DNA from: Adlercreutzia shanghongiae
GTDB taxonomy: Bacteria > Actinomycetota > Coriobacteriia > Coriobacteriales > Eggerthellaceae
Assembly (NCBI RefSeq): GCF_035830635.1
Contig: NZ_JAYMFI010000003.1
Coordinates: forward strand, 320,922-384,921
Length of the DNA: 64,000 nucleotides
Reading direction: 5' to 3'
Positions within the stretch are counted from its first letter, which is position 1, and each line of letters begins with the position of its first letter. The notes under the pieces are model-generated. The model did no database searches, had not been told where the DNA came from, and saw nothing but the letters and a program-made list of their open reading frames with translations. The position numbers and the translations under genes are program-made. Of this stretch, positions 41,187-49,599 are shown piece by piece.

Positions 41187-43403
41187 GTGGCGACATTGGA
41201 ATTCGCGTTGGTGGTGCTGGCCTGCGTGATCGGGTCGGCCACGCTGTGCCAGCTGGCGCCGCGCCTGTCGTTGCCGCTCGTGCAGATCGCCGTGGGCTGC
41301 GCGGTGGCGCTCGTGGTGCCCGGCGTCCGCGAGGTGCACATCTCTTCCGAGTTGTTTCTGGTGCTGTTCATCGCGCCGCTGCTGTTCGACGAGGCCCGCT
41401 CCACCGACCCGCGGCAGCTGTGGGAAAACAAGGGCGCCATCCTGTCGCTGGCTGTGGGGCTCGTGCTGGTCACCGTGCTCGTGGTGGGCTTCGTGCTGAA
41501 CTGGTTCGTGCCCTCCATTCCGCTGGCCGCCGCCTTCGCCTGCGCCGCCGCCCTGGCCCCCACCGACGCGGCGGCCGTGGGCGCGCTCGCCTCGTCGGTG
41601 AGCCTGAAGAAGCGCCAGTCCACGCTGCTCTCGGGCGAGTCGCTCATCAACGACGCCTCGGGCGTGGTGGCCTTCCAGTTCGCCAGCGCCGCCGCGCTCA
41701 CGGGCACCTTCTCGGCGCTTGATGCGGGAGGCGAGTTCCTGCGGCTGTTCTTCGGTGGCATCGCCGTGGGCGCGGCGCTCGGCTTGGCGGGGCGCCTCTT
41801 GGTGCGCCTGCTGCGGCGCGGCGGCTACGAGAGCACCACTACCAACGTGCTCTACGAGGTGTTCTCGCCCTTCTTCGTGTTCCTGTTCGCGGAATGGCTC
41901 GGCACCTCTGGCATTCTGGCTGTGGTGGCCGCGGGGCTCGTCATGGCCGAGCGGCAGCAGAGGCTCACCTCCGCTTCGGCGGCCCAGCGCCAGCTCGTGT
42001 CCAACGGGTTCTGGCGCATCATCGTGTTCCTCATCAACTCCGTGGTGTTCACGCTGCTGGGCATGGAGCTGCCCCAGGCCTTCACGCCCGCCATCGCCGA
42101 CAACTTCTCGCTGCCGTTCCTTCTGGGGGTGGTGGCGCTCGTCACGGTGCTCATCATGGGCTGTCGCTTTGCGTGGGCACTCGCCATGGAGGCGGTCCAC
42201 CGCATCGCGCTGCGCCGCCGGCGCGGGCGGAAGCTGCGCCAGCGATCGTCGAAGATCGAGACCGTCGACACCAACCAGCCTTCCCCGACGCCGCACCTGC
42301 GTCATAAGCGGCCCCATTGGCGCGAGCGCGTGGGCAGCCTGCTGCGCAACGCCGCGGCGCTCACCGTAGGCGGCCCGAAGGGCGCGGTCACCCTCTCTAT
42401 CATTTTCACGCTGCCGCTCACCATGGCCGACGGCGCCACGCCTTTTCCCGACCGTGACCTCATCGTGTTCCTCACGGCGAGTGTCGTGCTGTGCACGTTG
42501 CTTCTGGCCGATGGACTCTTGCCCCGCCTGGCGCCGCGAACGGAAAGCGCTGCCAACGAGGACGACCTGCGCCGTGCCGCTATCCGCGTGCTGGAGGGGA
42601 CGCTGCGCGAGCTGCAGGCCATGCTGGATGCCGACGACACGTCCCAGTACGACCCGGCCCTGCGGCTGACCATCGCCCAGTACCGCATTCGGCTCATCCA
42701 CGAGCGCGAGGCCCAAAGCGACGGCTGCGGAAAATCGCTCGAGGAGCTTTCCCGGGCCGTGCGCGAGGTGCAGCAGAAGCGCGCCGACGAGCTGCAGAAA
42801 GCGGCCGGCCTCAGCGTGGGGGTGAGCACGCCCTACTACGCCACGCTGCGCCGCATTCGCCGCTCCATCGGCTACGACGGCACCGACGTGAATGTGGGTT
42901 CGCGCTTCGGCAGCCTGCGCGGCCGAGCGGCCCTCTTGTGGCAGCGCACGCGGCCGGGAACGGTGGAAACCGACCAGGACGAGCGCATTTACTACGACAC
43001 CTGCCTGTTCGCCATTCAGTTGGAACACGCCGCCATCGACTACCTGCAGGATATCGCCGCGCGGGACGACGGCCGCAAGAAGGCCGCCACAGCGCTTCTG
43101 GAAGAGCATCGCATGGCCTTGAACTCGCTGTGGAACCGCATCAACTACGGGCAGGACGTGAAGCAGGCCGACCGCCCCGACATCACCGTCGGTCCCCACG
43201 AGAGCCTGCCCGAGGGCATGGAGCCGCTGTTCGGCAAGCAGTTCGCCGAGGCCGCCCGCTATGCCGACGAGGTGGACGCCGACGCGCTCTCCATCGAGCT
43301 CGACCAGATTCGCCACCTGCAGGAGCACGGCGAGATATCCCTGCCCATCGCGAATGCCCTGCGCCAACGCGTCTACGTCCTCCAAATGACGCTGGGGGAG
43401 TAG
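41187..43403 (+). CDS. CPA1-type Na+/H+ antiporter with long cytoplasmic tail
   Basis: A 738-residue protein. Residues 1 to about 440 form a CPA1/NhaP-type carrier with about 12 helices; ALAPTDAAAVGA and SLINDASGVVAF are the ion-site motifs and GGPKGAVTLS is the later conserved helix. A basic cytoplasmic loop (RRRRGRKLRQRSSK) interrupts the helices, and a helical tail of about 250 residues follows, longer than usual. It exchanges Na+ or K+ for H+. The GTG start has GGGAGG upstream. It is divergent from guaA. Confidence 0.88.
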   Translation: MATLEFALVVLACVIGSATLCQLAPRLSLPLVQIAVGCAVALVVPGVREVHISSELFLVLFIAPLLFDEARSTDPRQLWENKGAILSLAVGLVLVTVLVVGFVLNWFVPSIPLAAAFACAAALAPTDAAAVGALASSVSLKKRQSTLLSGESLINDASGVVAFQFASAAALTGTFSALDAGGEFLRLFFGGIAVGAALGLAGRLLVRLLRRGGYESTTTNVLYEVFSPFFVFLFAEWLGTSGILAVVAAGLVMAERQQRLTSASAAQRQLVSNGFWRIIVFLINSVVFTLLGMELPQAFTPAIADNFSLPFLLGVVALVTVLIMGCRFAWALAMEAVHRIALRRRRGRKLRQRSSKIETVDTNQPSPTPHLRHKRPHWRERVGSLLRNAAALTVGGPKGAVTLSIIFTLPLTMADGATPFPDRDLIVFLTASVVLCTLLLADGLLPRLAPRTESAANEDDLRRAAIRVLEGTLRELQAMLDADDTSQYDPALRLTIAQYRIRLIHEREAQSDGCGKSLEELSRAVREVQQKRADELQKAAGLSVGVSTPYYATLRRIRRSIGYDGTDVNVGSRFGSLRGRAALLWQRTRPGTVETDQDERIYYDTCLFAIQLEHAAIDYLQDIAARDDGRKKAATALLEEHRMALNSLWNRINYGQDVKQADRPDITVGPHESLPEGMEPLFGKQFAEAARYADEVDADALSIELDQIRHLQEHGEISLPIANALRQRVYVLQMTLGE

Positions 43404-43409
43404 GGGGCG

Positions 43410-43766
43410 CTATTGCTCGTCGCTCAGCAGTTGGCGGCAAAGCCTCTCAAGCTCCGGGATGCTTTCCGTGGCGGTTACCCAGATAATTTCCGGTTTGAGT
43501 TTGCCGTATCCGTGGGCGATGCGGTTTCTCAATCCGTAGGCCTGGCTCCAGATTTCAGCAGGGTGCATCTCTTGCAGCGCGTCGTAATAGCCACCACCGC
43601 CAACAAGTTCGCCAATTTGGAAGATCGGCATCAGCACGAGATCAAGATAATCATTGTTGGTGGCGATGTTTTCTGCGGTGATGCCATATCGTTCAATGCG
43701 ATCCGACACGCTTTCGCAAAGGGGGAGCATCAGTTCGAGGCATTCAATCGCGTCAGGATTTCGCAT
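43410..43766 (-). CDS. hepT: HepT-like HEPN ribonuclease toxin
   Basis: A 118-residue HEPN-domain protein. The ribonuclease motif RX4HXY is intact as Arg80, His85 and Tyr87 in RNRIAHGY. HepT proteins cleave tRNA or mRNA and are inactivated when the partner MntA adds AMP to the Tyr. The gene overlaps mntA by 14 bp, so the two are coupled and form a type VII toxin-antitoxin pair. Confidence 0.9.
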   Translation of the reverse strand: MRNPDAIECLELMLPLCESVSDRIERYGITAENIATNNDYLDLVLMPIFQIGELVGGGGYYDALQEMHPAEIWSQAYGLRNRIAHGYGKLKPEIIWVTATESIPELERLCRQLLSDEQ

Positions 43767-44055
43767 AAAGGAGCTTCCTGTCTTTGAGATAACGCTGCTG
43801 GGCACGCGGGTAGAAAGAATCGCACCCGCACACAACGTCGACGGAGCGTCCAAGTGCCTTTTCAAGAGCAACGCCAAGGCCCCCGAGAGAGAAAAGCGTG
43901 AACGAGTCGCCGCACTCGATGCAGATGTCGACGTCCGAGTCCTCATCGGCCTCTTTGCGTGCATAGGAGCCGAACAGATAGGCCTCCATAATGTCGTACC
44001 GAGGCATTACCTCGCAGACAGCCGAGGAAATGGTATGTTCATCCAGCACTCTCAT
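43753..44055 (-). CDS. mntA: MntA-like nucleotidyltransferase antitoxin
   Basis: A 100-residue minimal nucleotidyltransferase. The motif GSX10DXD is intact (Gly29-Ser30 to Asp41 and Asp43 in GSYARKEADEDSDVD). It would transfer AMP to the HepT tyrosine and silence it. The gene precedes hepT with a 14-bp overlap. Confidence 0.9.
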   Translation of the reverse strand: MRVLDEHTISSAVCEVMPRYDIMEAYLFGSYARKEADEDSDVDICIECGDSFTLFSLGGLGVALEKALGRSVDVVCGCDSFYPRAQQRYLKDRKLLYAKS

Positions 44056-44153
44056 GGCGTCAGTGTACCATAGAGCGGCGATATTGAGCGATGGCGTATC
44101 GCCTTCACGCCGTCACGTCCTTTGGCGCAGCGCGTCAAGCTGTACGAGTACGG

Positions 44154-44291
44154 TATAATCAGCTCACCAGAGATGAAAACACAGTCCCCGTCGGGTAGTC
44201 GTGGGCGTGCGGCGCATCTGCCGCATCAGTAACCTGCCTCCTTGGTTGTCCCTTCTCTGCATGGTGGATCTACATAAAGGAGGAACAAACC
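44154..44291 (+). promoter_or_regulatory. structured leader of yjdF, possible yjdF-motif riboswitch
   Basis: A TATAAT lies at 44154-44159 and the start codon at 44292, leaving a leader of about 125 nt. The leader contains a hairpin TGCGGC/GCCGCA (44208-44225), short CCCG/CGGG pairs, and ends with AAAGGAGG. YjdF genes in Firmicutes are often controlled by the yjdF RNA, which senses aza-aromatic compounds. I judge by gene identity and leader length, not by a covariance match. Confidence 0.45.
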
Positions 44292-44711
44292 ATGCAGATC
44301 AGCGTGTCGTCCACCCTGACCGTATTTCATGACGGCCAATTTTGGGTGGGAATCGTAGAGCACATCGAGGACAAAAAAATGGGCGCCGTGCGCATTGTAT
44401 TTGGCGCGGAACCATCTGACGAGGAAGTGCTCCGCTTCGTTATTGAGAAATGGCATACGCTGACGTTCGGTGGTAGTCAGAACGCCGACGCAAAGCCTGC
44501 GGCGAAAAACCCGAAGCGCCGGCAGAGGGAGGTGTCGAAGGCGCTCAAGCAACCGTCTGCAAGCACGAAAGCACAGAGCGCGTTGGCGGAACAGCGTGAG
44601 GCGATGAAGCATAAGTCGGCGCGGGAGCGCAAACAGAAGCGCGAGGAAGAGAAGCGACTCCGCTTTGAGCAGCGTGCCGAAAAACGCAAAGAGAAGAAGC
44701 GGGGGCGTTAG
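44292..44711 (+). CDS. yjdF: YjdF-family (DUF2992) protein
   Basis: A 139-residue protein. The N-terminal 75 residues have the YjdF/DUF2992 pattern (TLTVFHDGQFWVGIVEHIE, then VRIVFGAEPSDEEVLRFV and LTFGG). The C-terminal half is a highly charged Lys/Arg/Glu helix, as in the Bacillus protein. The function is unknown; regulation by an aza-aromatic-sensing riboswitch in other bacteria suggests a role in toxin handling. The ATG has AAAGGAGG upstream. Confidence 0.9.
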   Translation: MQISVSSTLTVFHDGQFWVGIVEHIEDKKMGAVRIVFGAEPSDEEVLRFVIEKWHTLTFGGSQNADAKPAAKNPKRRQREVSKALKQPSASTKAQSALAEQREAMKHKSARERKQKREEEKRLRFEQRAEKRKEKKRGR

Positions 44712-44895
44712 CTGGCGAGCCCGCGGCGCAAATGTGTCGAGGCTATCAGGCGAGTAGGATCCTCAGGCGGCATACCTGTGACGAACGGGGAGGCACGATA
44801 GCGGGGACGGTTGCGGGTTTCTGTTGACGGCTACGAGGAATCGGGCGTTTCGATGTGCGGCGCCATAATCAAAAGCTTGACTAAGAAACGAAAGG

Positions 44896-44924
44896 GTAGC
44901 CCAGGGGAAATGACCCTGGGCTAC
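44896..44924 (-). terminator. rho-independent terminator
   Basis: Perfect 11-bp arms GTAGCCCAGGG/CCCTGGGCTAC with a 7-nt loop are followed on the minus strand by CCCTTTCGTTTCTT. It lies 20 bp after the stop at 44944. Confidence 0.8.
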
Positions 44925-44943
44925 CGGGATAGATATGCTTGAG

Positions 44944-45432
44944 CTATTTCTTCATGTAGTTGACTCCGAGAATGGTTAGCGGAACTCCAATTGCGGCAAG
45001 AAGAATCGCGCCAGAATGGTCGTAGAGATTGATCTTGAACTTGCGCTTGTCAGAGCATTCGGTGTGTGCGTGGTTCTTGTTCGCCTCAAGCCTCTGGTAG
45101 CACCTCTCCCGCTCATCTTCGCTGATGCTTGGGTCGTTGATCCGCTCCCAGCATCGTTTGTCGTCCTCGGACAGCATATCCATCATCGACTCGTGCGTCT
45201 TCGACTCATCCTCAAGAAATGCCGGGATTTTGTCGAGCAAACTCTTGACCGATGCGGCTGCGTTGCCTGCTGCTGCCGGGAACTGCTCAGTAACTAGCCG
45301 CGCTGTTTCCGATGGCATATTTCTCAGATCTGAGACGAGGTTAAGCAGCTTAGTCTTTTTGACCTTCCGGAAGTCTCCGTCCAGGTCGAGGTTGTCGCTT
45401 ACATACTGCTCGGTGCTGATCGTGCTTTTCAT
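44944..45432 (-). CDS. hypothetical protein with C-terminal membrane helix
   Basis: A 162-residue protein with charged helices (TKLLNLVSDLRNMPSETARLV, then SEDDKRCWERINDPSISEDERERCYQRLEANK in parts) and a single C-terminal hydrophobic helix (SGAILLAAIGVPLTILGVNYM). That suggests a tail-anchored membrane protein with a cytoplasmic helical head. The family is not recognised. The ATG at 45432 has GAGGGGG about 10 nt upstream. It follows the next small gene with a 20-bp gap and probably shares its transcript. Confidence 0.7.
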   Translation of the reverse strand: MKSTISTEQYVSDNLDLDGDFRKVKKTKLLNLVSDLRNMPSETARLVTEQFPAAAGNAAASVKSLLDKIPAFLEDESKTHESMMDMLSEDDKRCWERINDPSISEDERERCYQRLEANKNHAHTECSDKRKFKINLYDHSGAILLAAIGVPLTILGVNYMKK

Positions 45433-45452
45433 GTTTCTATCCCCCTCAATTC

Positions 45453-45701
45453 TCAAATCAGCTCATCCTTGTGCCTGTAAAGGAAGCGGTGCGTTTCCGC
45501 GTCGTCGGCGACCCACTCGTCGTCGAAGCGACTGTCCGCCCAGGACGTCTTTCCGCGCGCCCTGACGTGGAGCTCGCCGTCTTCGATGCTGTAGTCGCGC
45601 TGCTCTCGGAAGTTCCTCCCCTCGTAGTAGGTCGAGGTGGTGAACCCGTCGTTGTCGTCCAGCAGCTGCTGTCGCACGGCCTTCGTCAATCTCAGTCCCA
45701 T
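45453..45701 (-). CDS. small conserved hypothetical protein
   Basis: An 82-residue protein with the run DGFTTSTYYEGRNFREQRDYSI, then GKTSWADSRFDDEWVADDAE and THRFLYRHKDEL. Proteins with nearly the same pattern are, from memory, widely spread in gut Firmicutes without known function, often in accessory regions. The ATG at 45701 has AAAGGAG upstream. It is divergent from the HTH gene at 45835. Confidence 0.75.
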   Translation of the reverse strand: MGLRLTKAVRQQLLDDNDGFTTSTYYEGRNFREQRDYSIEDGELHVRARGKTSWADSRFDDEWVADDAETHRFLYRHKDELI

Positions 45702-45774
45702 GGTTATCTCCTTTGTTCGGGTGCTTCGATGTTTCATATTCTGACGTTTAAGGGGAAAATGGATACATGCAGGA

Positions 45775-45835
45775 TTCGCGAAAAACAGGTGTCGTTTTCC
45801 TCATTTTTCGCGAAAAGTAAGAAGGGTTTTCGCGA
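45775..45835. promoter_or_regulatory. three TTTTCGCGAAAA-like sites upstream of the HTH gene
   Basis: TTCGCGAAAAA (45775-45785), TTTTTCGCGAAAA (45804-45816) and TTTTCGCGA (45827-45835) share a palindromic core. The last overlaps the start codon of the HTH gene. The array lies in the divergent gap and fits repression of both directions. Confidence 0.65.
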
Positions 45836-46326
45836 TGGCCGAAAAGAAGGAAAAGGAATACTCGAGCCTATACGAGCAAATCAGACACGAAAAGTTGAAT
45901 TGGACCAGGGCAAAGGCCTCTCTTGAACTGAAATGCATCGACGAGAACAGGCTTGAGCGGATTGAGAAGAATCGCGCCGCCATAAGGCCAGATGAGGTGC
46001 TTATCATGGCGGAAGTCTACGACGAGCCCTCTCTGTGCAATTACTATTGCGCGATGCAGTGCCCGATCGGGAAAGACGGGGAAGTTCCTTATATCGAACA
46101 GCCCGAGCAGTCAGAGCTGCCGATAATCGTTTTGCGGATGATAGCATCGCTCAACAGCACGAGCCAGATGAAGGACAGGCTCATCGAGATTGCCGCCGAT
46201 GGGGATGTCACTGATGATGAATTGGAGGAGTTCGAGGTAATACGCCGAGAGCTGGAAAAGATAACGTCGACGGTTAAGACGTTAGAGATGTGGGCCGATA
46301 AGACAATCAAGAGAGAGGCGAAATGA
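45835..46326 (+). CDS. helix-turn-helix protein of the XRE-like type
   Basis: A 163-residue protein. The first 60 residues look like a divergent Cro/CI fold (LYEQIRHEKLNWTRAKASLELKCIDENRLERIEKNRAAIRPDEVLIMAEVYDEP in parts), then LCNYYCAMQCPIG with three cysteines, and a long C-terminal helix (ELEEFEVIRRELEKITSTVKTLEMW). Such regulators are frequent on gut-bacterial accessory elements. The stop overlaps the start of a tiny membrane-peptide frame (ATGA). Operator-like sites precede the gene. Confidence 0.75.
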   Translation: MAEKKEKEYSSLYEQIRHEKLNWTRAKASLELKCIDENRLERIEKNRAAIRPDEVLIMAEVYDEPSLCNYYCAMQCPIGKDGEVPYIEQPEQSELPIIVLRMIASLNSTSQMKDRLIEIAADGDVTDDELEEFEVIRRELEKITSTVKTLEMWADKTIKREAK

Positions 46327-46421
46327 AGCGAAATAGGCTCCTCTTGCTCGTGTTCTGGCCAGTCGTCAACGTCCTCCCGTTCCTGGCAACCCTCGCTGCA
46401 GCCGCGCAGCCAGTTATGTAG
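46323..46421 (+). CDS. 32-residue hydrophobic peptide coupled to the HTH gene
   Basis: The frame starts in the ATGA overlap with the HTH gene. It begins MKRNRLLLLVFWPVVNVLPF and ends with an Ala-rich segment, giving one membrane helix after a positive N-terminus. The coupling and the charge pattern suggest a real small membrane peptide, but there is no family match and the function is unknown. Confidence 0.5.
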   Translation: MKRNRLLLLVFWPVVNVLPFLATLAAAAQPVM

Positions 46422-46553
46422 TGCTTGGGGTATGTTTGCCGTGGGCGGCATTGAAAGTGGTACCGTTTTGAAATCAGTATGCAGACAGAATGCGCTTTGG
46501 CCTGTGTGCAAAAAATGTCTTTGAACTGGGCTCGATGTTGCTGGTCCGAATGA

Positions 46554-46577
46554 GACACCCTAGGAGCCTAGGGTGTC
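46554..46577 (-). terminator. perfect 11-bp hairpin after the XRE membrane regulator
   Basis: GACACCCTAGG and CCTAGGGTGTC flank a 2-nt loop, 27 bp beyond the stop at 46605. The following minus-strand sequence is TCATTCGG, so the T-run is poor. Confidence 0.6.
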
Positions 46578-46604
46578 GCAGTGCGCCACTCAAAAAGTTG
46601 AGGG

Positions 46605-47222
46605 CTATCGCAATGCATTCACGAGCAGAGTTAATGCGAACGCGACGATCAGCCCGGCTCCGGCACCACAGGCGATTTGTACCGCAGAGTACAGCACGGG
46701 CTTTCGCCTCGAAAGCGCGTCGCTGTCCTCCGGGGCCTCTTCTCCGTCCATGAAAGCGCTAATCTCGCGGTAGGTCACAAGGTTGTGGCTCTTCTTTATT
46801 CGCTCGATCTTCGAAGAGAGCATGAGCGAGGGAATCCAGCAGACGACCATGGCTGCGATACCCGCCAAAGACCCCGCCGTCATGTACGGCACTGGCGTAG
46901 GGTCTTGCCAAACTGCGTGGAGCCCAACCATGCAGGCAACTCCCATCAGGATGAGCGCAGCGGAACCGATAGACATTCGCTCCATCGTCACTGCGTCCTT
47001 GCTTATCATGTTCTTCATTGAAATCACGTCTCCTTTCACGAGTTCGTCTATGGAGACGCTGAAAAGCTGGCTGAGCAGAAGCAGGCTCTGCACGTCCGGA
47101 TAGGTCTTTCCGTTTTCCCAGCTGGACATCGTCTGGCGTGACACATAGATTTCATGTGCGACGTCCTCCTGGGAAAGACCGAGCCGTTCGCGGTTGGCTT
47201 TCAGCTGCTCTGGCAACTCCAT
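46605..47222 (-). CDS. XRE-family regulator with membrane segments
   Basis: A 205-residue paralogue of 30803-31414. The HTH (LKANRERLGLSQEDVAHEIYVSRQTMSSWENGKTYPDVQSL in parts) is followed by three hydrophobic segments (ALILMGVACMVGLHAVW, AGIAAMVVCWIPSLML and a C-terminal one). The ATG has AAAGGAG upstream. The genes it controls are not obvious; the promoter region contains several TTTAC-type words. Confidence 0.85.
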   Translation of the reverse strand: MELPEQLKANRERLGLSQEDVAHEIYVSRQTMSSWENGKTYPDVQSLLLLSQLFSVSIDELVKGDVISMKNMISKDAVTMERMSIGSAALILMGVACMVGLHAVWQDPTPVPYMTAGSLAGIAAMVVCWIPSLMLSSKIERIKKSHNLVTYREISAFMDGEEAPEDSDALSRRKPVLYSAVQIACGAGAGLIVAFALTLLVNALR

Positions 47223-47411
47223 CGGTGTCTCCTTTCATGAGACGAGGTTTCCATTCGCCGTTCGAAAATACCACCAAGATGGCTTTACATCGGGCCCTTT
47301 GAATTTGTTTACGGTGTCAAAGGTGCTTTACAATTGGCGTTGACCTGGTGTTAGCAAAATGAAGCTCTGGTCAAGGGGGCCGGCGATCTTATCAATGTAG
47401 CGAGGAGAATA

Positions 47412-47681
47412 ATGGTGGAATACAAAGCTTTGCAATCAGAGGAGATCAACAGGGAGCTGTTCAACGATTTTATTCGCCACCAAGTCGTCACGAAGTGTTG
47501 GCGCAAAGAGAACGGCAAGTGGGCCAGGGAGAGAGGGGCTGGGAAGCTCTACATATCTGCGCACTCGGCCGCCGAGACCCAAGCTTTTTACAAGTCGATG
47601 GGTTGCGTCGAAGCAGAAGTCTATAGCCAAAAGCATGTTGAGGATGAGCCGTTCGATTGCCAGCTGGAATGTGTTCTTTAG
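47412..47681 (+). pseudogene. GNAT acetyltransferase with internal in-frame deletion
   Basis: An 89-codon frame that joins the N-terminus of a GNAT protein (EINRELFNDFIRHQVVTKCWRKENGKW in parts) to its C-terminus (GAGKLYISAHSAAETQAFYKSMGCVEAEVY in parts). The middle, which should hold the acetyl-CoA loop, is missing: from memory full-length relatives are about 90 residues longer. The reading frame is kept. The ATG has GAGGAG upstream. It can hardly be an active acetyltransferase. Confidence 0.75.
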
Positions 47682-47754
47682 GGGACCGAATCCGTTGCGA
47701 AAAACTGGCTGCACGTTGGCTGAGGAGCCGTCATCGAGAGACGTGCACATGCGC

Positions 47755-48201
47755 CTACTGCAGGGGTCTTCGCAAGTAGACCATGTCCTTTAGCTGGACG
47801 CCGCATTCGATGATCGGATGGTCGTAGTTTTCCGTGAAGAAGTCCTTGACCCTGTGACTGCGAACGAACCCGCATTTCTCGTAGAAGGGCACGGTGGCCG
47901 GGCTATCGCCTGTTCCGACCTGCAGAATGGAATAGCTTTCCCGGTGCTTTTCCGCGACGAATTCTATGAGGGCCTTCCCGTATCCTTCGCCCTGATGCTC
48001 AGGCACGGTGGCGATGTTCTTGATCTCGAGAACGCCGCTCCCTTCGTCGGTTGTCACGCACACCGCTTTCACTCCGCCGTCGTCAAGGACGTACATAGTC
48101 CCGCTTTCCAGGTAGCGGTCTATCATGTCTTCCTGCTCGTCAGCCAGAAGCAGCAGCGGGAGAAACCGCTTCTTGTCCTCGGTCACTGTTCGAATTTCCA
48201 C
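47755..48201 (-). CDS. GNAT-family N-acetyltransferase
   Basis: A 148-residue acetyltransferase. The acetyl-CoA loop is IKNIATVPEHQGEGYGKALI (Q-x-x-G-x-G), and the C-terminal PATVPFYEKCGFVRSHRVKDFF is typical of the YvbK-like group. The substrate is unknown. The start is taken as GTG at 48201, where homology begins, with AAGGTG upstream. The 200 bp beyond this start hold a lysine/arginine-rich frame remnant without a clear family. Confidence 0.85.
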   Translation of the reverse strand: MEIRTVTEDKKRFLPLLLLADEQEDMIDRYLESGTMYVLDDGGVKAVCVTTDEGSGVLEIKNIATVPEHQGEGYGKALIEFVAEKHRESYSILQVGTGDSPATVPFYEKCGFVRSHRVKDFFTENYDHPIIECGVQLKDMVYLRRPLQ

Positions 48202-48412
48202 GTCGCCTTGCACCTTTCGACCAACTTGCAGTTCTTCGACACGCCCCTCGGCGCTACAGGAGGCGCCCGAAGTCGCCCCAGTCGCCCTACATCTTCCCTT
48301 GCCTGGTCTGCTTGACGAGCCGGGCCAGGCGCTTGTCAAGCTCCCGGGATCGGATTTGGCGCGCTGGACGTTGCTGGCGCGGATCCTTTAGGAGCTTGAT
48401 GGCAAAGCGGTC

Positions 48413-49582
48413 TCAGTAATTCAGCCCGAAGGCCCACAGGGGGATGACGTTTCCGTGGCCGTATTCGATGTCGTCCTTCACAATGAAGCCGCGCGCTGCG
48501 TCGCGGAGCTGCTTCGCGCCCTTGCTCCTGCCGCCTACTTCGAAGGTGGCGCCGTCGATTTGGAAGTCGGATATCGGCGAGCTGAAGACGTGCTGGTTGA
48601 CGCGCATTTGGTTGAAGAAGAACGTCTCGCGAACGGTGCCGATATCGGGCGTTCCATCGCTGAGGTTGTAAAGAATATTCGCGTTATCCAGATAGGCCTT
48701 CTCGACCTTCCCCAGGCCGTTGATGCTCGTCGAGGACTCGCGCAGCTGGGCGATCATGCCGGCCTTCTCGATGAGCATAAGGTAGTCCTCGAGGTTGTTG
48801 CGGCTGGCTCCAATCTGGGCGGCCAGTTTCGTCATGTTGGGCTTGAAGGGGGCGAGCGTGCTGACGAGGGCCATCAGCTTGCGCAGCTTGCGACCGGTCG
48901 AGGCGTTCATATTCGCGAACTGGGGGATGTCGACCTCGAGCGTGCGGTTGATAACCTGCGCGAGCTCGATGGGGAAGTCCGGGTCCTGGCCGAAGGGGTA
49001 ATAGCCGCTGATGAGGTACTCCCTGAAGTAGGGAAGCGGGTGGCTGACGCCGGGGATGGAGGCGCGGTTTTCGAGGATGTCCTCGAGTGAGAAAGTGGGC
49101 GCTTCTATGCCGTGGCGCATGGCGAGGAACTCCCGGAACGAGAGGCCCTGGAGGTGGTACTTCGGTGCCCGGCGGCTGAGGTCCGCTTCGCCGCGCTCGA
49201 TATCGAGAATCGACGAGCCGGTGAAATACACGTGCATGTCGGGAAACGAGTCGTAGATGGCCTTCAGCTCGCGGGACCATCCCTCGTACTTGTGAATCTC
49301 GTCGAGGTAGAGGAAGGTGCCGCCGCTTTTGCTGAAGGCCTCGGCCGTATCGAAGAGGGTATGGTCCGAGAAGTACAAGTTGTCTGCCGAAGCGAAGAGG
49401 GCCTGCTCGGCCTGATCCGCGTGCTTGATGCGTTGCAGGAAGAGCGTGGTCTTGCCGACGCCTCGGGGGCCGACCACGCCGAGCATACGGTTGTCCCAGT
49501 TTATGCGGTCGTAGACATATCGGTGGAAGTCGCTTGCTGTGTTCTCGAGCAGGCGATACATTGTTTCGTAGAGGCGTTCCAT
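48413..49582 (-). CDS. AAA ATPase of the DUF4143 type
   Basis: A 389-residue protein. Walker A is VVGPRGVGKTTL (near 36-47), Walker B-like FLYLDEIHK follows near residue 90, and the C-terminal half fits a DUF4143-type domain (NGLGKVEKAYLDNANILYNL and IDGATFEVGGRSKG). The ATG at 49582 has GAAGGG upstream. Three copies of a 15-bp palindrome lie directly in front of it at about three-turn spacing, suggesting strong autoregulation. It is the third ATPase of this type in the window. Confidence 0.85.
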   Translation of the reverse strand: MERLYETMYRLLENTASDFHRYVYDRINWDNRMLGVVGPRGVGKTTLFLQRIKHADQAEQALFASADNLYFSDHTLFDTAEAFSKSGGTFLYLDEIHKYEGWSRELKAIYDSFPDMHVYFTGSSILDIERGEADLSRRAPKYHLQGLSFREFLAMRHGIEAPTFSLEDILENRASIPGVSHPLPYFREYLISGYYPFGQDPDFPIELAQVINRTLEVDIPQFANMNASTGRKLRKLMALVSTLAPFKPNMTKLAAQIGASRNNLEDYLMLIEKAGMIAQLRESSTSINGLGKVEKAYLDNANILYNLSDGTPDIGTVRETFFFNQMRVNQHVFSSPISDFQIDGATFEVGGRSKGAKQLRDAARGFIVKDDIEYGHGNVIPLWAFGLNY

Positions 49583-49599
49583 GACAAACCCTTCAAAAT

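Noticed and set aside
40989..43385. A 798-codon frame antisense to the Na+/H+ antiporter
   Set aside because: The composition is His/Arg/Glu-rich and low in hydrophobic runs, with no family signature, while the opposite strand encodes a clear antiporter with a ribosome site.
48202..48412. Possible protein remnant upstream of the GNAT gene at 47755 (Lys/Arg-rich frame ending in a stop near 48290)
   Set aside because: It has no start, no clear family and is cut off at the end of the ATPase gene. It could be a relic, but I cannot support a call.
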